From CAWDDA01 sp963813345 (lineage in GTDB: Bacteria; Acidobacteriota; Blastocatellia; RBC074): a stretch of DNA of 64,000 nucleotides. Under the pieces are notes generated by a model. That model saw only the letters and a list, made by a program, of their open reading frames with translations. It ran no database searches and was not told where the DNA came from. Where the stretch lies: positions 107,972 to 171,971 of the forward strand of contig CAWEYR010000031.1 of NCBI GenBank assembly GCA_963813345.1, read 5' to 3'. A program made the translations under genes and the position numbers. This document shows positions 27,898 to 36,477 of the stretch, one piece after another. Each line of letters begins with the position of its first letter. The stretch's first letter is position 1.

Positions 27898-30246
27898 ACA
27901 GACGACGCTCAGTCTTTGCTCTCCTTCTTCTCGCATTACTCCCATTCATATTCTTTCTCCCTGCAACGTCTGGGTCGAGCGACGCTGGGTGACCAGGATG
28001 CCATCTTCTATTTCCTGCCTTCATACAAGCTCGTAGTCGATCAGATCCGGTCGTTTCAATTTCCACTCTGGAATCCGAACGTCTACAGCGGAATGCCACT
28101 CTTTGCGGCGTGGCAGGCAGGAGTGCTGGATCCGCTGAACTGGATCTACCTGGCACTTGGAGTCACGGGCCGAACCCTCAGCCTGGTTCAACAACTGAGT
28201 TTTTGCGTTGCGCTCGCCGCGACATTTCTCTATGCGCGCGAAATCGGAATGCTCCGGCGAGCGGCAGTTATTTCCGCAATCATCTACGCATTTGGTGGAT
28301 ACCTCGTAGCGCGCACACTCTATCCGGGCTTGTTGCACGTGGCATCTCTCATGCCTCTGGTTCTCTTCTGCATTGAGAAGGTCAGCGTGCGCGCGAGCCG
28401 CCGGATGATCGTGCTGGGTTCATTTATCGTGGCGTGGCAGATGTTTGCCGGGCATCCACAACCTTTTGTCTACTCGACACTGTTAGGTGTGTTCTATTCA
28501 ATCTTTCGCGGCTCCTTTCGGTCTCTTAGATCAACGCTTGTAATGTTTGCCGGGGGCGTGGGGCTGGCCTGCGTTCAGTGGCTGCCTGCCTGGGACTTCG
28601 CGCGGCAATCAGTGCGAAGTGAGTGGAGCTATGAGATGTTCACCGCAGCATGCCTCCATCCCGCTTCGTTGCTCGTCTCCGTGATTCCATACTTTCATGG
28701 GCAGGGGCGCGGAATTTATCAGATGCCTTACTGGGGCGCGTACTGGCATCACCTTGAAGCGCAGATATACCTTGGCGCTCTCGCAATCTCGCTTGCTGCC
28801 GCAGGTGTCGCTGTTGCCTGGAGATTGAAGTTCAAGCCCGGAATGTTCTGGTCGATCGCTGCAGGTGTCGCAATTCTGCTCGCACTCGGGAAATACTTTC
28901 CGCCGTTTGCCTACGTTGTCTATCAGATACCTGTGATCGGCAACTTTCGCAGTCCCAACCGTTACTGGATGGTTGTGGCATTTGCCTGCGCCGTGCTCGC
29001 TGGATTCGCGGTTGACAGGGTGTTGCGGAATGATCAAAAGGAAATCGCGAGTATCAGTCGCGGCTTCGCAGGCCGCATCGCAATCGCGAGTTCGATCCTG
29101 ATCACAATGATCGTAGGCGGCGTGTGTCTCTACGTCCTATATGCTTCTCGATGGGATCAGGCAGGTGCGGAGTTCTGGATTCCAATAGTATCAGCTGCCC
29201 TCTCCATCATAGTGCTCTGGTTCTTCGTTCGCTCGACATCGCGAACGAAGTTATGGCCGGTTCTCGCGCTGTTCCTGCTTGTCGACTTTGGGCTGTATGC
29301 AGCCTACGCACCGATATGGAGCCAAACGAAACCAGAAGAGATCGCTCAGAGCGGCCGTCGCGAACTTGCACACGATGCCGGCGATTCCGGCGGAGCCCGG
29401 TCGCACGTTCAGCTTTCGGTCGAGTCGGGTGAGTTCGATCCGCTTCGTTTTTATGGCGTCGAGATGGCGACTGGCTATGATCCGTTGATCAATGCGCGAT
29501 ACAAGGAATTCAGCGGGATTGATGAAGCCGGCCACAGCCATCTTAAGAGTCTCTTGAGCGCGAATGACCGGACGTTGGATGTTCTCAATGTGCGGCACGT
29601 GATCGCCGCTCCGCCATTTCGAGGCGAAATGCGAAATAGCACGCGATGGCGGGAGGTAGGTAACGGTCTTTTCGAGAACCTTCACGTGCTCCCGAGAGCA
29701 TGGTTGCAACGTGACGTCGAGCCGTCGAATGAATACGACAGATTGCGTATGATCCGCGGCGAGCGTGAAGGCTTTTCGCCAATTGAAACTGATTTCACGA
29801 TTCGACGGCGCGCTGCGGGATTGCTCGAGCTGGATGTGAATGTGGACGCGCCATCAACCCTCGTCCTAAGCGAAACCTTCTGGCCGGGATGGCACGCGAG
29901 AGTGGATGGGCGGAAGACCACGATCAAACGCGTTGACTACGTATTGCGTGGAATCGAGCTCGATGCCGGATTTCACCGTGTTGAGATGTGGTACTGGCCG
30001 TGGACGCTGACTGTGGGTCTTGTAATCAGTATTGCATCGCTGATTGCGGCAGTGCCTGCGGAGTACGCGCCTTCAGGCGGAATCGTCGCAGACGCATTCC
30101 GCCTGAAGGCGGTACTACATGCCAAATACGTGCTATGGCTTCTTCGGCTTCTCTTCCGGTTTTTCTTCTTCACCGGTCAAGACCCTCACATCAGACGAGA
30201 AGCGTTTGTAGTTCCTGTACTTGACCACCATCCTCAGATGGGCTGA
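27885..30246 (+). CDS. YfhO-family multi-pass membrane protein (frameshift near N-terminus)
   Basis: About 785 residues. The N-terminus lies in a different frame: TTG at 27885 gives NSIHRRRSVFALLLLALLPF and a membrane helix. One shift near 27975 then joins it to LGRATLGDQDAIFYFLPSY. The body fits YfhO-like proteins: PLWNPNVYSGMPLFAAWQAG, many helices, a periplasmic middle region, and the C-terminal LVLSETFWPGWHARVDGRKT beta domain. Such proteins are linked to glycosylation of cell-wall polymers. The last 60 residues are read from a palindromic repeat and from antisense of the next gene, so the native C-terminus is probably near 30066. A paralogue lies at 52339-55053. Confidence 0.8.
30067..30122. 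repeat. Palindromic repeat (type A) inside a 3' coding end
   Basis: GCGCCTTCAGGCGGAATCGT is mirrored by GCATTCCGCCTGAAGGCGGT, then ACTACATGCC. It interrupts the C-terminal coding end of the YfhO-like gene. Confidence 0.7.
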
Positions 30247-30974
30247 AGACCCCTTCTCAAATACGAGCGTGTCGTCAGCATAGGTGTATGTAGGAAACCA
30301 GAACCGTCCGTCGATGTTTTCGCGATAGGTCTCAAAGATTGGGAATCGCTGTTTGAATTCAGGAACGACCTTGCCCTTTACCTTGACGATCTGCATATCC
30401 TGATCATCAACCCAGGCACGACCCTGAAAATACCTGCCTTCGATCTGCTGGTCTTTAAGTTTATCAAGCTGTTTCTTGTCGGTCATTGCCTTCGGTGTAA
30501 TATCGAAGACGTGAGTGTTCAGCTCATCAACCTTCTCTTTGCCGACATAGTGCACGTTGTAATCAGGAAGCGTCTGCGCAGTGAGCGCGAACGGTTGCAG
30601 TTCGATGAGTGCCTTCCGGTCTTCACTGATGAAAGTCAGATACCTGCCTGGCCAAGTGTCGACACAGGCGCTCTGAGAATTCGCTGAATGCGTTTGCCGG
30701 CATCATTGAAGACGAATTCAGAGAGCTCATATAGCTCTCCAGAAACGATATTTGCCGGGCCAAGCACCTGAAGTCGCGATTCCTGCTGATAGGAGTACTC
30801 CTTCCAGACCTCGAGCAGCTCGCTCTCTTTGTTTGTGAAAGTCTTGATCAGCTCCGCCGGTGATTGCCCAGCCTCGACGACTGGAAGCTGTGCCTTGCCC
30901 GCGAGCGGCGTCGTGAGCAGTGCAGCCGACACGAACATAAGTGCCGCGATCAGAAGTACTAAACGTCTTGACAT
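30133..30974 (-). CDS. Secreted protein, possibly related to outer-membrane lipoprotein-sorting proteins (frameshifted)
   Basis: About 280 residues after joining two frames near 30640-30650 (LRAPVSTLGQ to RYLTFISEDRKALIEL). The signal peptide is MSRRLVLLIAALMFVSAALL. The middle has ELIKTFTNKESELLEVWKEY and SYQQESRLQVLG, and the end has YFQGRAWVDDQDMQIVKVKG and GRFWFPTYTYADD, which resemble LolA/LolB-like (outer membrane lipoprotein-sorting) beta folds. The C-terminus is Glu/Lys/Pro-rich (EEEKPEEKPKKP). It is convergent with the YfhO-like gene and overlaps its repeat-derived tail. The family call is tentative. Confidence 0.65.
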
Positions 30975-31067
30975 ACTTTTTCCTCTTCTCTGCGCAGGGC
31001 GAGAGCTGCTTCGATGAAAAGTATACCCCTTTTCGTTGCCTCCGGGTATGCTTGAACTCGAACCACA

Positions 31068-31631
31068 ATGACTTCGACACGCGTCACAGTTGGAATAATG
31101 GCATCGGCGGAACCTGATGTTGCCGAGCGTCTCTCCCCTCATCTCGATCGACTCGCAGACGAGATCGCTCGACGAAACCTGATTCTGATCAGTGGCGCAA
31201 CAACAGGAGTTCCCGACCGCGTGGCTCGAGCGGCACGATCGCGCGGCGTGCTGTGCCTCGGAGTTTCACCGGCACACAACGCACGCCAACATTCCGCCGA
31301 CTATGGATTGCCGCTCGACACGTGCGACGCGATGATCTATACGGGGTTCGGGCTGAAAGGCAGGAATGTAGTCCTGGTCAGGAGTTCCGACGTTGTCCTC
31401 ATCGTCGCCGGCGGCATGGGAACGCTCAACGAATTCACGATTGCCATCGATGAGGGTAAAGTCGTCGGTGTTCTCAGCGGATCAGGAGGTGTGGCTGATG
31501 AGATCGAACGCCTGCTTCCTCTGGCCAGAAACCGCAGCAACGTCGTGATCGAAAGCGATCCCGCAAAACTTCTCGATCAATGTCTCGCGATCATTTCCCG
31601 ATCATCTTCGGCCCGATCATCTTCGGAATGA
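31068..31631 (+). CDS. SLOG/LOG-family Rossmann-fold protein
   Basis: The protein has 187 residues. A nucleotide-binding Rossmann fold is evident: LILISGATTGVPDRVARAA near residue 40 and VVLIVAGGMGTLNEFTIAID near residue 105, where GGMGTLNE corresponds to the PGGxGTxxE motif of the LOG (lysine decarboxylase-like) group. LOG proteins cleave nucleotide monophosphates (cytokinin activation) or bind nucleotides in defence and signalling. The exact substrate is not visible. It converges with the LLM oxidoreductase gene and overlaps it by 41 bases in a tandem duplication of GATCATCTTCGG. Confidence 0.8.
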   Translation: MTSTRVTVGIMASAEPDVAERLSPHLDRLADEIARRNLILISGATTGVPDRVARAARSRGVLCLGVSPAHNARQHSADYGLPLDTCDAMIYTGFGLKGRNVVLVRSSDVVLIVAGGMGTLNEFTIAIDEGKVVGVLSGSGGVADEIERLLPLARNRSNVVIESDPAKLLDQCLAIISRSSSARSSSE

Positions 31632-32605
31632 TGTCTCGACCGTAAACCTCGACAGTGTCTTCCTCGTCGCCACACATCAGATAGATATTGAACTGAGTGA
31701 CACCAACCCTCGTCAATTCGTCCAGTCGTTTTAGATGTTGTTCCACCGGTCCGACTATGCAGAACCGATCGACAACTTCGTCGGTGACAAACTGCGCGTT
31801 CGAGCTGCCAACTTCGGCATGATGGAGGTAATCATATCCGCTCCGATCCTGCACGTAAGATGTCAGCTCAGGTGGCAGCTCTTCAGGCTTGTATTTCGAT
31901 ACCAGATCGACAACGTGATTTGACACAAGCGCCGGGAACCAGCGAACGCGGTCGCGCGCTGTGGCAAGGTCATCGGAGACCCATACAGGCGCGGCGGCCA
32001 TCACCTTTATCTGACCAAAATCGCGCCCTGCTTCTTCGGCACCTTTGCGCACAAAATCGAGACACCATTTGATCAGATGCGGGTCGGCAAATTGCAGGAT
32101 GACTCCATCGCCTATACGACCCGCGCAGGCGAGCGCCTTTGGACCATAGCCCGCTACCCAGACAGGTGGAACTCCGTCCTTTGACCAGGCCATCTGGATC
32201 GAATGATCTTCATATTCGATCTTCCTGCCCGCTGTCAGCTCGCGAATCACGCTGCACGGCCTCTTCCAGATTCGCGAGCGTCGTTGGCTTCTTTCCCATG
32301 ACGCGGCGCGAGCTGTCGCCCCGCCCGATTCCGAGGTCCATTCGCCCGCCGGAAATGTTATTGAGCGTTGCGAGCAGGCTTGCAGTAACGGATGGATCAC
32401 GCACTACCGGATTCGTGACACAAGTGCCGAGACGCATGCGCTCGGTGTTTGCCGCCATCAGCGTCAGCAGCGGATACGGTTCCTGCCAGAGCACGTGCGA
32501 ATCAAAGATCCATCCATAACCGAATTTCGCCTCCTCAGCCTGACGCGTCAGACTGACGATGCGCTCGGGCGTCATATCAGGTTTAAACGTAATTGCGAAT
32601 TCCAT
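31591..32605 (-). CDS. LLM-class F420-dependent oxidoreductase, TIGR03842-like (one frameshift)
   Basis: The protein has 337 residues after correcting one shift near 32253: the text NLEEAV continues as SVIRELTAGRKIEYEDHSIQ. The luciferase-like TIM barrel shows EEAKFGYGWIFDSH, MRLGTCVTNPVVRDPSVTAS, GGRMDLGIGRGDSSRRVMG and AGYGPKALACAGRIGDGVIL. This subgroup uses F420 or flavin and is regularly found with hydantoinase and pyrimidine catabolism genes, as here. Its role in that pathway is inferred from linkage. A palindromic repeat separates it from the upstream amidohydrolase gene. Confidence 0.82.
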
Positions 32606-32609
32606 TATA

Positions 32610-32640
32610 GGTACGTTGTACCGCCTTCAGGCGGAATCTC
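32610..32640. repeat. Palindromic repeat (type A) within the pyrimidine operon
   Basis: GGTACGTTGTACCGCCTTCA then GGCGGAATCTC, essentially identical to 14910-14940. It lies between the amidohydrolase gene and the LLM gene. Confidence 0.75.
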
Positions 32641-32659
32641 CTTCTTCTCTTCGCTCTTC

Positions 32660-33529
32660 CTATTCCTTCGTCAACTCTCCATAAGTCTCAGGCCGCCGAT
32701 CCCGAAAGAACTGCCATACCTGGCGCACCTCTTCGATCTCATCCAGATTCAGATCCGCAACGATCAGCTCTTCCTGATTCCGCGATCCTTCCGCAATGAT
32801 CTTTCCGCGCGGTGTGCAGAAATAGCTTTGCCCGTAGAACTCACCAATGTTCCACGGCTTCTCGGTGCCTACGCGATTGATCGCGCCAACGAAATAGCCA
32901 TTCGCGACTGCGTGCGCCGGCTGCTCGAGCTTCCATAAGTACTCGCTCAGGCCCGCAACTGTTGCGGACGGATTGAAGACTATCTCCGCGCCATTCAATC
33001 CAAGCGCGCGCGCGCCTTCGGGGAAGTGGCGATCGTAGCAGATGTAAACACCGATATCGGCGAATTGTGTCTTGAATATCGGGTAACCAAGATTTCCCGG
33101 CTTGAAATAGAACTTCTCCCAGAACCCCGGCGCGCAGTGCGGTATGTGATGCTTGCGATATTTGCCCAGATACTCGCCATCAGCATCGATCACCGCCGCC
33201 GTGTTGTAATAGACGCCCTTTATCTCTTCCTCATAGATAGGCACGACAATCGCCATACCGTGCTTCTTTGCAGTCTCCTGCATGAGTTTCACTGTAGGCC
33301 CGTCAGGAATTTTTTCCACCAGGCCATACCATCGCGTCGATTGCTCGGCGCAGAAGTAAGGTCCGACAAATAGTTCCTGCATGCAGAGAATCTGCACGCC
33401 CTTCTTCGCGGCATCTTCGATGAATCGAAGGTGCTTTTCGATTGCAGCGTCTCTGATCTTCTCGAGTGACTCTCCGGGCGGCGTAGTGCACGCTGCCTGA
33501 ATCAGTCCGCATCTGACAATGCGCGGCAT
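32660..33529 (-). CDS. Nitrilase-superfamily amidohydrolase, probable beta-ureidopropionase
   Basis: The protein has 289 residues. The Glu-Lys-Cys triad of the nitrilase superfamily is present: E52 in MQELFVGPYF, K126 in YRKHHIP and nucleophile C164 in GVYICYDRHFPEGAR. GNLGYPIFKTQFADIG and NPSATVAGLSEYLWKLEQPA match the N-carbamoyl-beta-alanine / N-carbamoylputrescine amidohydrolase branch. Between an NCS1 permease and dihydropyrimidinase genes, the likely reaction is hydrolysis of N-carbamoyl-beta-alanine to beta-alanine, CO2 and ammonia, the last step of reductive pyrimidine breakdown. One base separates its start from the stop of the permease gene. Confidence 0.87.
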   Translation of the reverse strand: MPRIVRCGLIQAACTTPPGESLEKIRDAAIEKHLRFIEDAAKKGVQILCMQELFVGPYFCAEQSTRWYGLVEKIPDGPTVKLMQETAKKHGMAIVVPIYEEEIKGVYYNTAAVIDADGEYLGKYRKHHIPHCAPGFWEKFYFKPGNLGYPIFKTQFADIGVYICYDRHFPEGARALGLNGAEIVFNPSATVAGLSEYLWKLEQPAHAVANGYFVGAINRVGTEKPWNIGEFYGQSYFCTPRGKIIAEGSRNQEELIVADLNLDEIEEVRQVWQFFRDRRPETYGELTKE

Positions 33530-33530
33530 A

Positions 33531-35000
33531 TTACTGATTCTCCTTTCGCATCAGGGCAAGATAGACCACAAAACCAATGGCAAACGTAATAAACCAGGAA
33601 TAAGTATAAAGCGTATCAAAGAATGTCGGGTTCGCAACCCGTCCTCCCGGCGTCGACGCTGCGCGAATGAATCCTGGCACAACCGGTGCTACCGCTATCA
33701 CCAAAGCCGCAATCGCCCGCCAGTTGAATCCTTTCGCATAGCTGTAACGGCCCGACGGATCAAACAGTGCATTCACATCCAGATTCTGCCGCCTGAGGAC
33801 CCAGTAGTCGCAAATCATGATCCCGCCAATCGCTCCCATCAAACCCGAATAGCCGATAAGCCAGGTGAAGATGTAAGCGCCCATCGATTCAAGCAGCTTC
33901 CACGGCATCATCAGAAGTCCGATGATCGCGGTGATAATCCCGCCCGTGACATACGAAATCAGCCTGGGATTGAGATTCGAAAAGTCATTCGAGGGCGAAA
34001 CTACATTGGCTGCCATATTGGTCGTCAGCTGTGCGGCAAAGATCACGATCATCGCAAAGATGATCACAAGAGCACTGTCAAACAGGCCGGCCAGCTCTAC
34101 GGGATCAGGAATCGCGCGGCCGTAGATGATCAGCGTCGCACTCGTGACGGCGACACCGATGAAAGCAAACGCCGTCATCGTCGTCGGCAGACCTAACGCC
34201 TGACCAAGCATCTGCGATCGCTGCGATCGTGCGTACCGCGTGAAATCAGGGATGTTCAGACTGAGTGTTGCCCAGTATCCGACAGACGCCGTCAACGCAC
34301 CGGGAAAGATACTCCAGAATGCGTTCTGCTGTTTCTGGAGCGCAGTCGATTCTGCGAGTACCCGTCCGAGCCCTCCCGCGCGAGACGCTGCCCACCAGAG
34401 GAGAATCGCACCGCCACCGAGCAACAGCGGAGCCGACCACGATTCGAGATACTTTATCCCTTCAACACCGCGAATGATGATGACGACCTGAACCGCCCAG
34501 AAAATCAAAAAGGGAATCGAGACATGAACGTTCCATCCAAGAAGGCCAAGGAGCTTTCCAAGAGCCTCTCCGCCTATCCACGTCTGAATTCCAAACCAGC
34601 CGCAGGCAACAATCGCGCGCAGAATCGCGGGCACATTGGCGCCGCGTGTCCCAAACGACGCCCGGCACAGAACGGGAAACGAAACACCATACTTGGTTCC
34701 GGCGTGCGCGTTAAGAATCATGGGAATCAGGACAATGGTGTTGCCGAGGAGAATAGTGAGCATCGCCTGCCACCAGTTCATCCCCGCTTCGATGAATCCG
34801 CCCGCCAGAGTGTATGTCGTGATGACAACACTCATCCCGATCCACAGCGCGGCGATATTCCACGTCGACCACGTGCGCTCTGCAGGTGTCGTCGGCGCCA
34901 GATCCTTATTCCAGAGAGGGCTTGATGTGAGGTTCAAGATAGTGGTCAGTGGGCGGTGGTCAGTGGGTATGAGTTCAAGCTTTAGCTTGCGCGGTTCCAT
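33531..35000 (-). CDS. NCS1-family nucleobase:cation symporter
   Basis: About 489 residues with 12 predicted membrane helices. SPLWNKDLAPTTPAERTWST then WNIAALWIGMSV is the NCS1 N-terminal motif; GIQTWIGGEALGKLL and GYWATLSLNIPDFTRYA are substrate-site helices. It imports nucleobases, hydantoin or allantoin. The start is unclear: the frame is open to 35045, and the ATG at 35000 used here lies in a palindromic repeat (34967-35034). A TTG at 34937, just before the conserved SPLWNKDL, would give a more family-like N-terminus. The context with dihydropyrimidinase suggests uracil, thymine or hydantoin uptake. Confidence 0.88.
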   Translation of the reverse strand: MEPRKLKLELIPTDHRPLTTILNLTSSPLWNKDLAPTTPAERTWSTWNIAALWIGMSVVITTYTLAGGFIEAGMNWWQAMLTILLGNTIVLIPMILNAHAGTKYGVSFPVLCRASFGTRGANVPAILRAIVACGWFGIQTWIGGEALGKLLGLLGWNVHVSIPFLIFWAVQVVIIIRGVEGIKYLESWSAPLLLGGGAILLWWAASRAGGLGRVLAESTALQKQQNAFWSIFPGALTASVGYWATLSLNIPDFTRYARSQRSQMLGQALGLPTTMTAFAFIGVAVTSATLIIYGRAIPDPVELAGLFDSALVIIFAMIVIFAAQLTTNMAANVVSPSNDFSNLNPRLISYVTGGIITAIIGLLMMPWKLLESMGAYIFTWLIGYSGLMGAIGGIMICDYWVLRRQNLDVNALFDPSGRYSYAKGFNWRAIAALVIAVAPVVPGFIRAASTPGGRVANPTFFDTLYTYSWFITFAIGFVVYLALMRKENQ

Positions 35001-35034
35001 TGCAAGACGCAAGCTAAAGCTTGAACTCAAACCC
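34967..35034. repeat. Palindromic repeat (type C) between hydA and the permease gene
   Basis: TGAGTTCAAGCTTTAGCTTG is mirrored by CAAGCTAAAGCTTGAACTCA around a centre near 35000. It contains the ATG that can start the permease, and touches the last codons of dihydropyrimidinase. Confidence 0.75.
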
Positions 35035-36426
35035 TCACTGACCATGCAATTGTTCCCCGTTTAAGGAATTTTCCGTCACCGGCTTTGCCGGTGAATACTC
35101 CATTCTCGACAATCACTCGTCCGCGTTGAAGCACGGTTTCGGTAACTCCCTTAACTTTCCATCCTTCGTAAGCGCTGTAGTCAACGCGCATATGATGCGT
35201 CGCGGCGCTGATCGTCGTCTCACGATTCGGATCGAAGATGACTATGTCCGCATCCGAACCGACCGCTATCGTTCCTTTCCTCGGAAAGAGGCCGAATATC
35301 TTCGCGGCCGCCGTAGACGTCAATTCAACAAAGCGATTCAAGCTGATGCGCCCTCGGCGACTCCGCCGTTGTAGATCAGGCTCATACGGTGCTCTACTCC
35401 CGGGCCACCATTCGGAATCTTGCTGAAGTCATCTCGACCAAGTTCTTTCTGTTCCTTGAAGCAGAATGGACAATGATCCGTCGAAATCACCTGCAGGTCA
35501 TTGCCTCTCAAGCCGCGCCACAACATCTCCTGATTCTCTTTGTCGCGCAATGGCGGCGTCATTACGTATTTCGCTCCCTCAAATCCTTCGCTCTCATAAT
35601 AGCTGTGATCCAGGAAGAGATATTGCGGGCAGGTCTCTGCGAATGCAGGCAGCCCGGCATCACGCGCTGCCTGAACTTCCTTCAATGCGTCATAACAGCT
35701 CAGATGCACGATATAGACGGGTGAGCCGGCCATCTCCGCGATCGCTATCGCTCGGTGCACGCCTTCGGCTTCAGCTTTCGTGGGCCTCGTCAACGCGTGA
35801 TATTTCGGCGCCGTCCGGCCCTCAGCCAGAGCGCGCTTGACGAGGACATCGATCACGACACCGTTTTCAGCGTGCATGCAAATCAGACCGCCACGCTCTC
35901 CGGCAGTCGTCATGGCTTTGAAGATTGTGCCGTCGTCCACGAGGAACACACCTGGATAGGCCATGAACAACTTGAAGCTCGAAATACCCTGATCGATCAG
36001 GGTCTTCAGTTCAGGGAGTCTCTCATCCGGAAGATCGGTAACGATCAGATGGAATCCGTAGTCGATTGCGGCCTTGCCCTCAGCTTTTGCAAACCACACG
36101 TCGAGAGCTTCATTCAGTGCCTGTCCCTTGAACTGCACTGCGAAATCGATGATCGATGTGGTGCCGCCAAATGCTGCAGCCCTGGTGCCGGTTTCGAAGT
36201 CATCGGAAGATGATGTTCCGCCGAACGGCAGATCAAGATGTGTATGCGGATCAATTCCTCCCGGGATAACAAGCTTCCCCTTCGCGTCGATCGTCTTATC
36301 GACAGACCCTACGATCTCTTTCAGGTCACGCCCAATGAGCGAGATCGTCTCATTCTCTATGAGGATGTCTGCATTGTAGGAATCAACCGCAGTAACGATG
36401 TGTCCGTTAGTAATCAGAGTTCGCAT
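35027..36426 (-). CDS. hydA: Dihydropyrimidinase / D-hydantoinase (one frameshift)
   Basis: The protein has 466 residues after correcting one missing base in the C run at 35351-35353 (GVAEGRISLNRFVELTS is restored). The amidohydrolase barrel has GGIDPHTHLD (metal ligands H61 and H63), the carbamylated lysine K152 in ISSFKLFMAYPG, H185 in ICMHAENG, YIVHLSC and ISTDHCPF. The enzyme opens dihydrouracil or dihydrothymine (or 5-substituted hydantoins) to N-carbamoyl amino acids. It is the first gene of a minus-strand operon with the permease, the amidohydrolase and the LLM protein. No dihydropyrimidine dehydrogenase gene lies in the window. Confidence 0.92.
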
Positions 36427-36440
36427 AGCCCACGCATTAT

Positions 36441-36471
36441 GGCATGTTGTACCGCCTTCAGGCGGAATCTT
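36441..36471. repeat. Palindromic repeat (type A) upstream of hydA
   Basis: GGCATGTTGTACCGCCTTCA then GGCGGAATCTT, between the secA-like stop and the hydA start. Confidence 0.7.
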
Positions 36472-36477
36472 AGTCCC

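Noticed and set aside
32495..32938. Plus-strand open frame opposite the amidohydrolase and LLM genes
   Set aside because: It reads antisense to two well-supported genes and contains the repeat-derived text RYVVPPSGGI.
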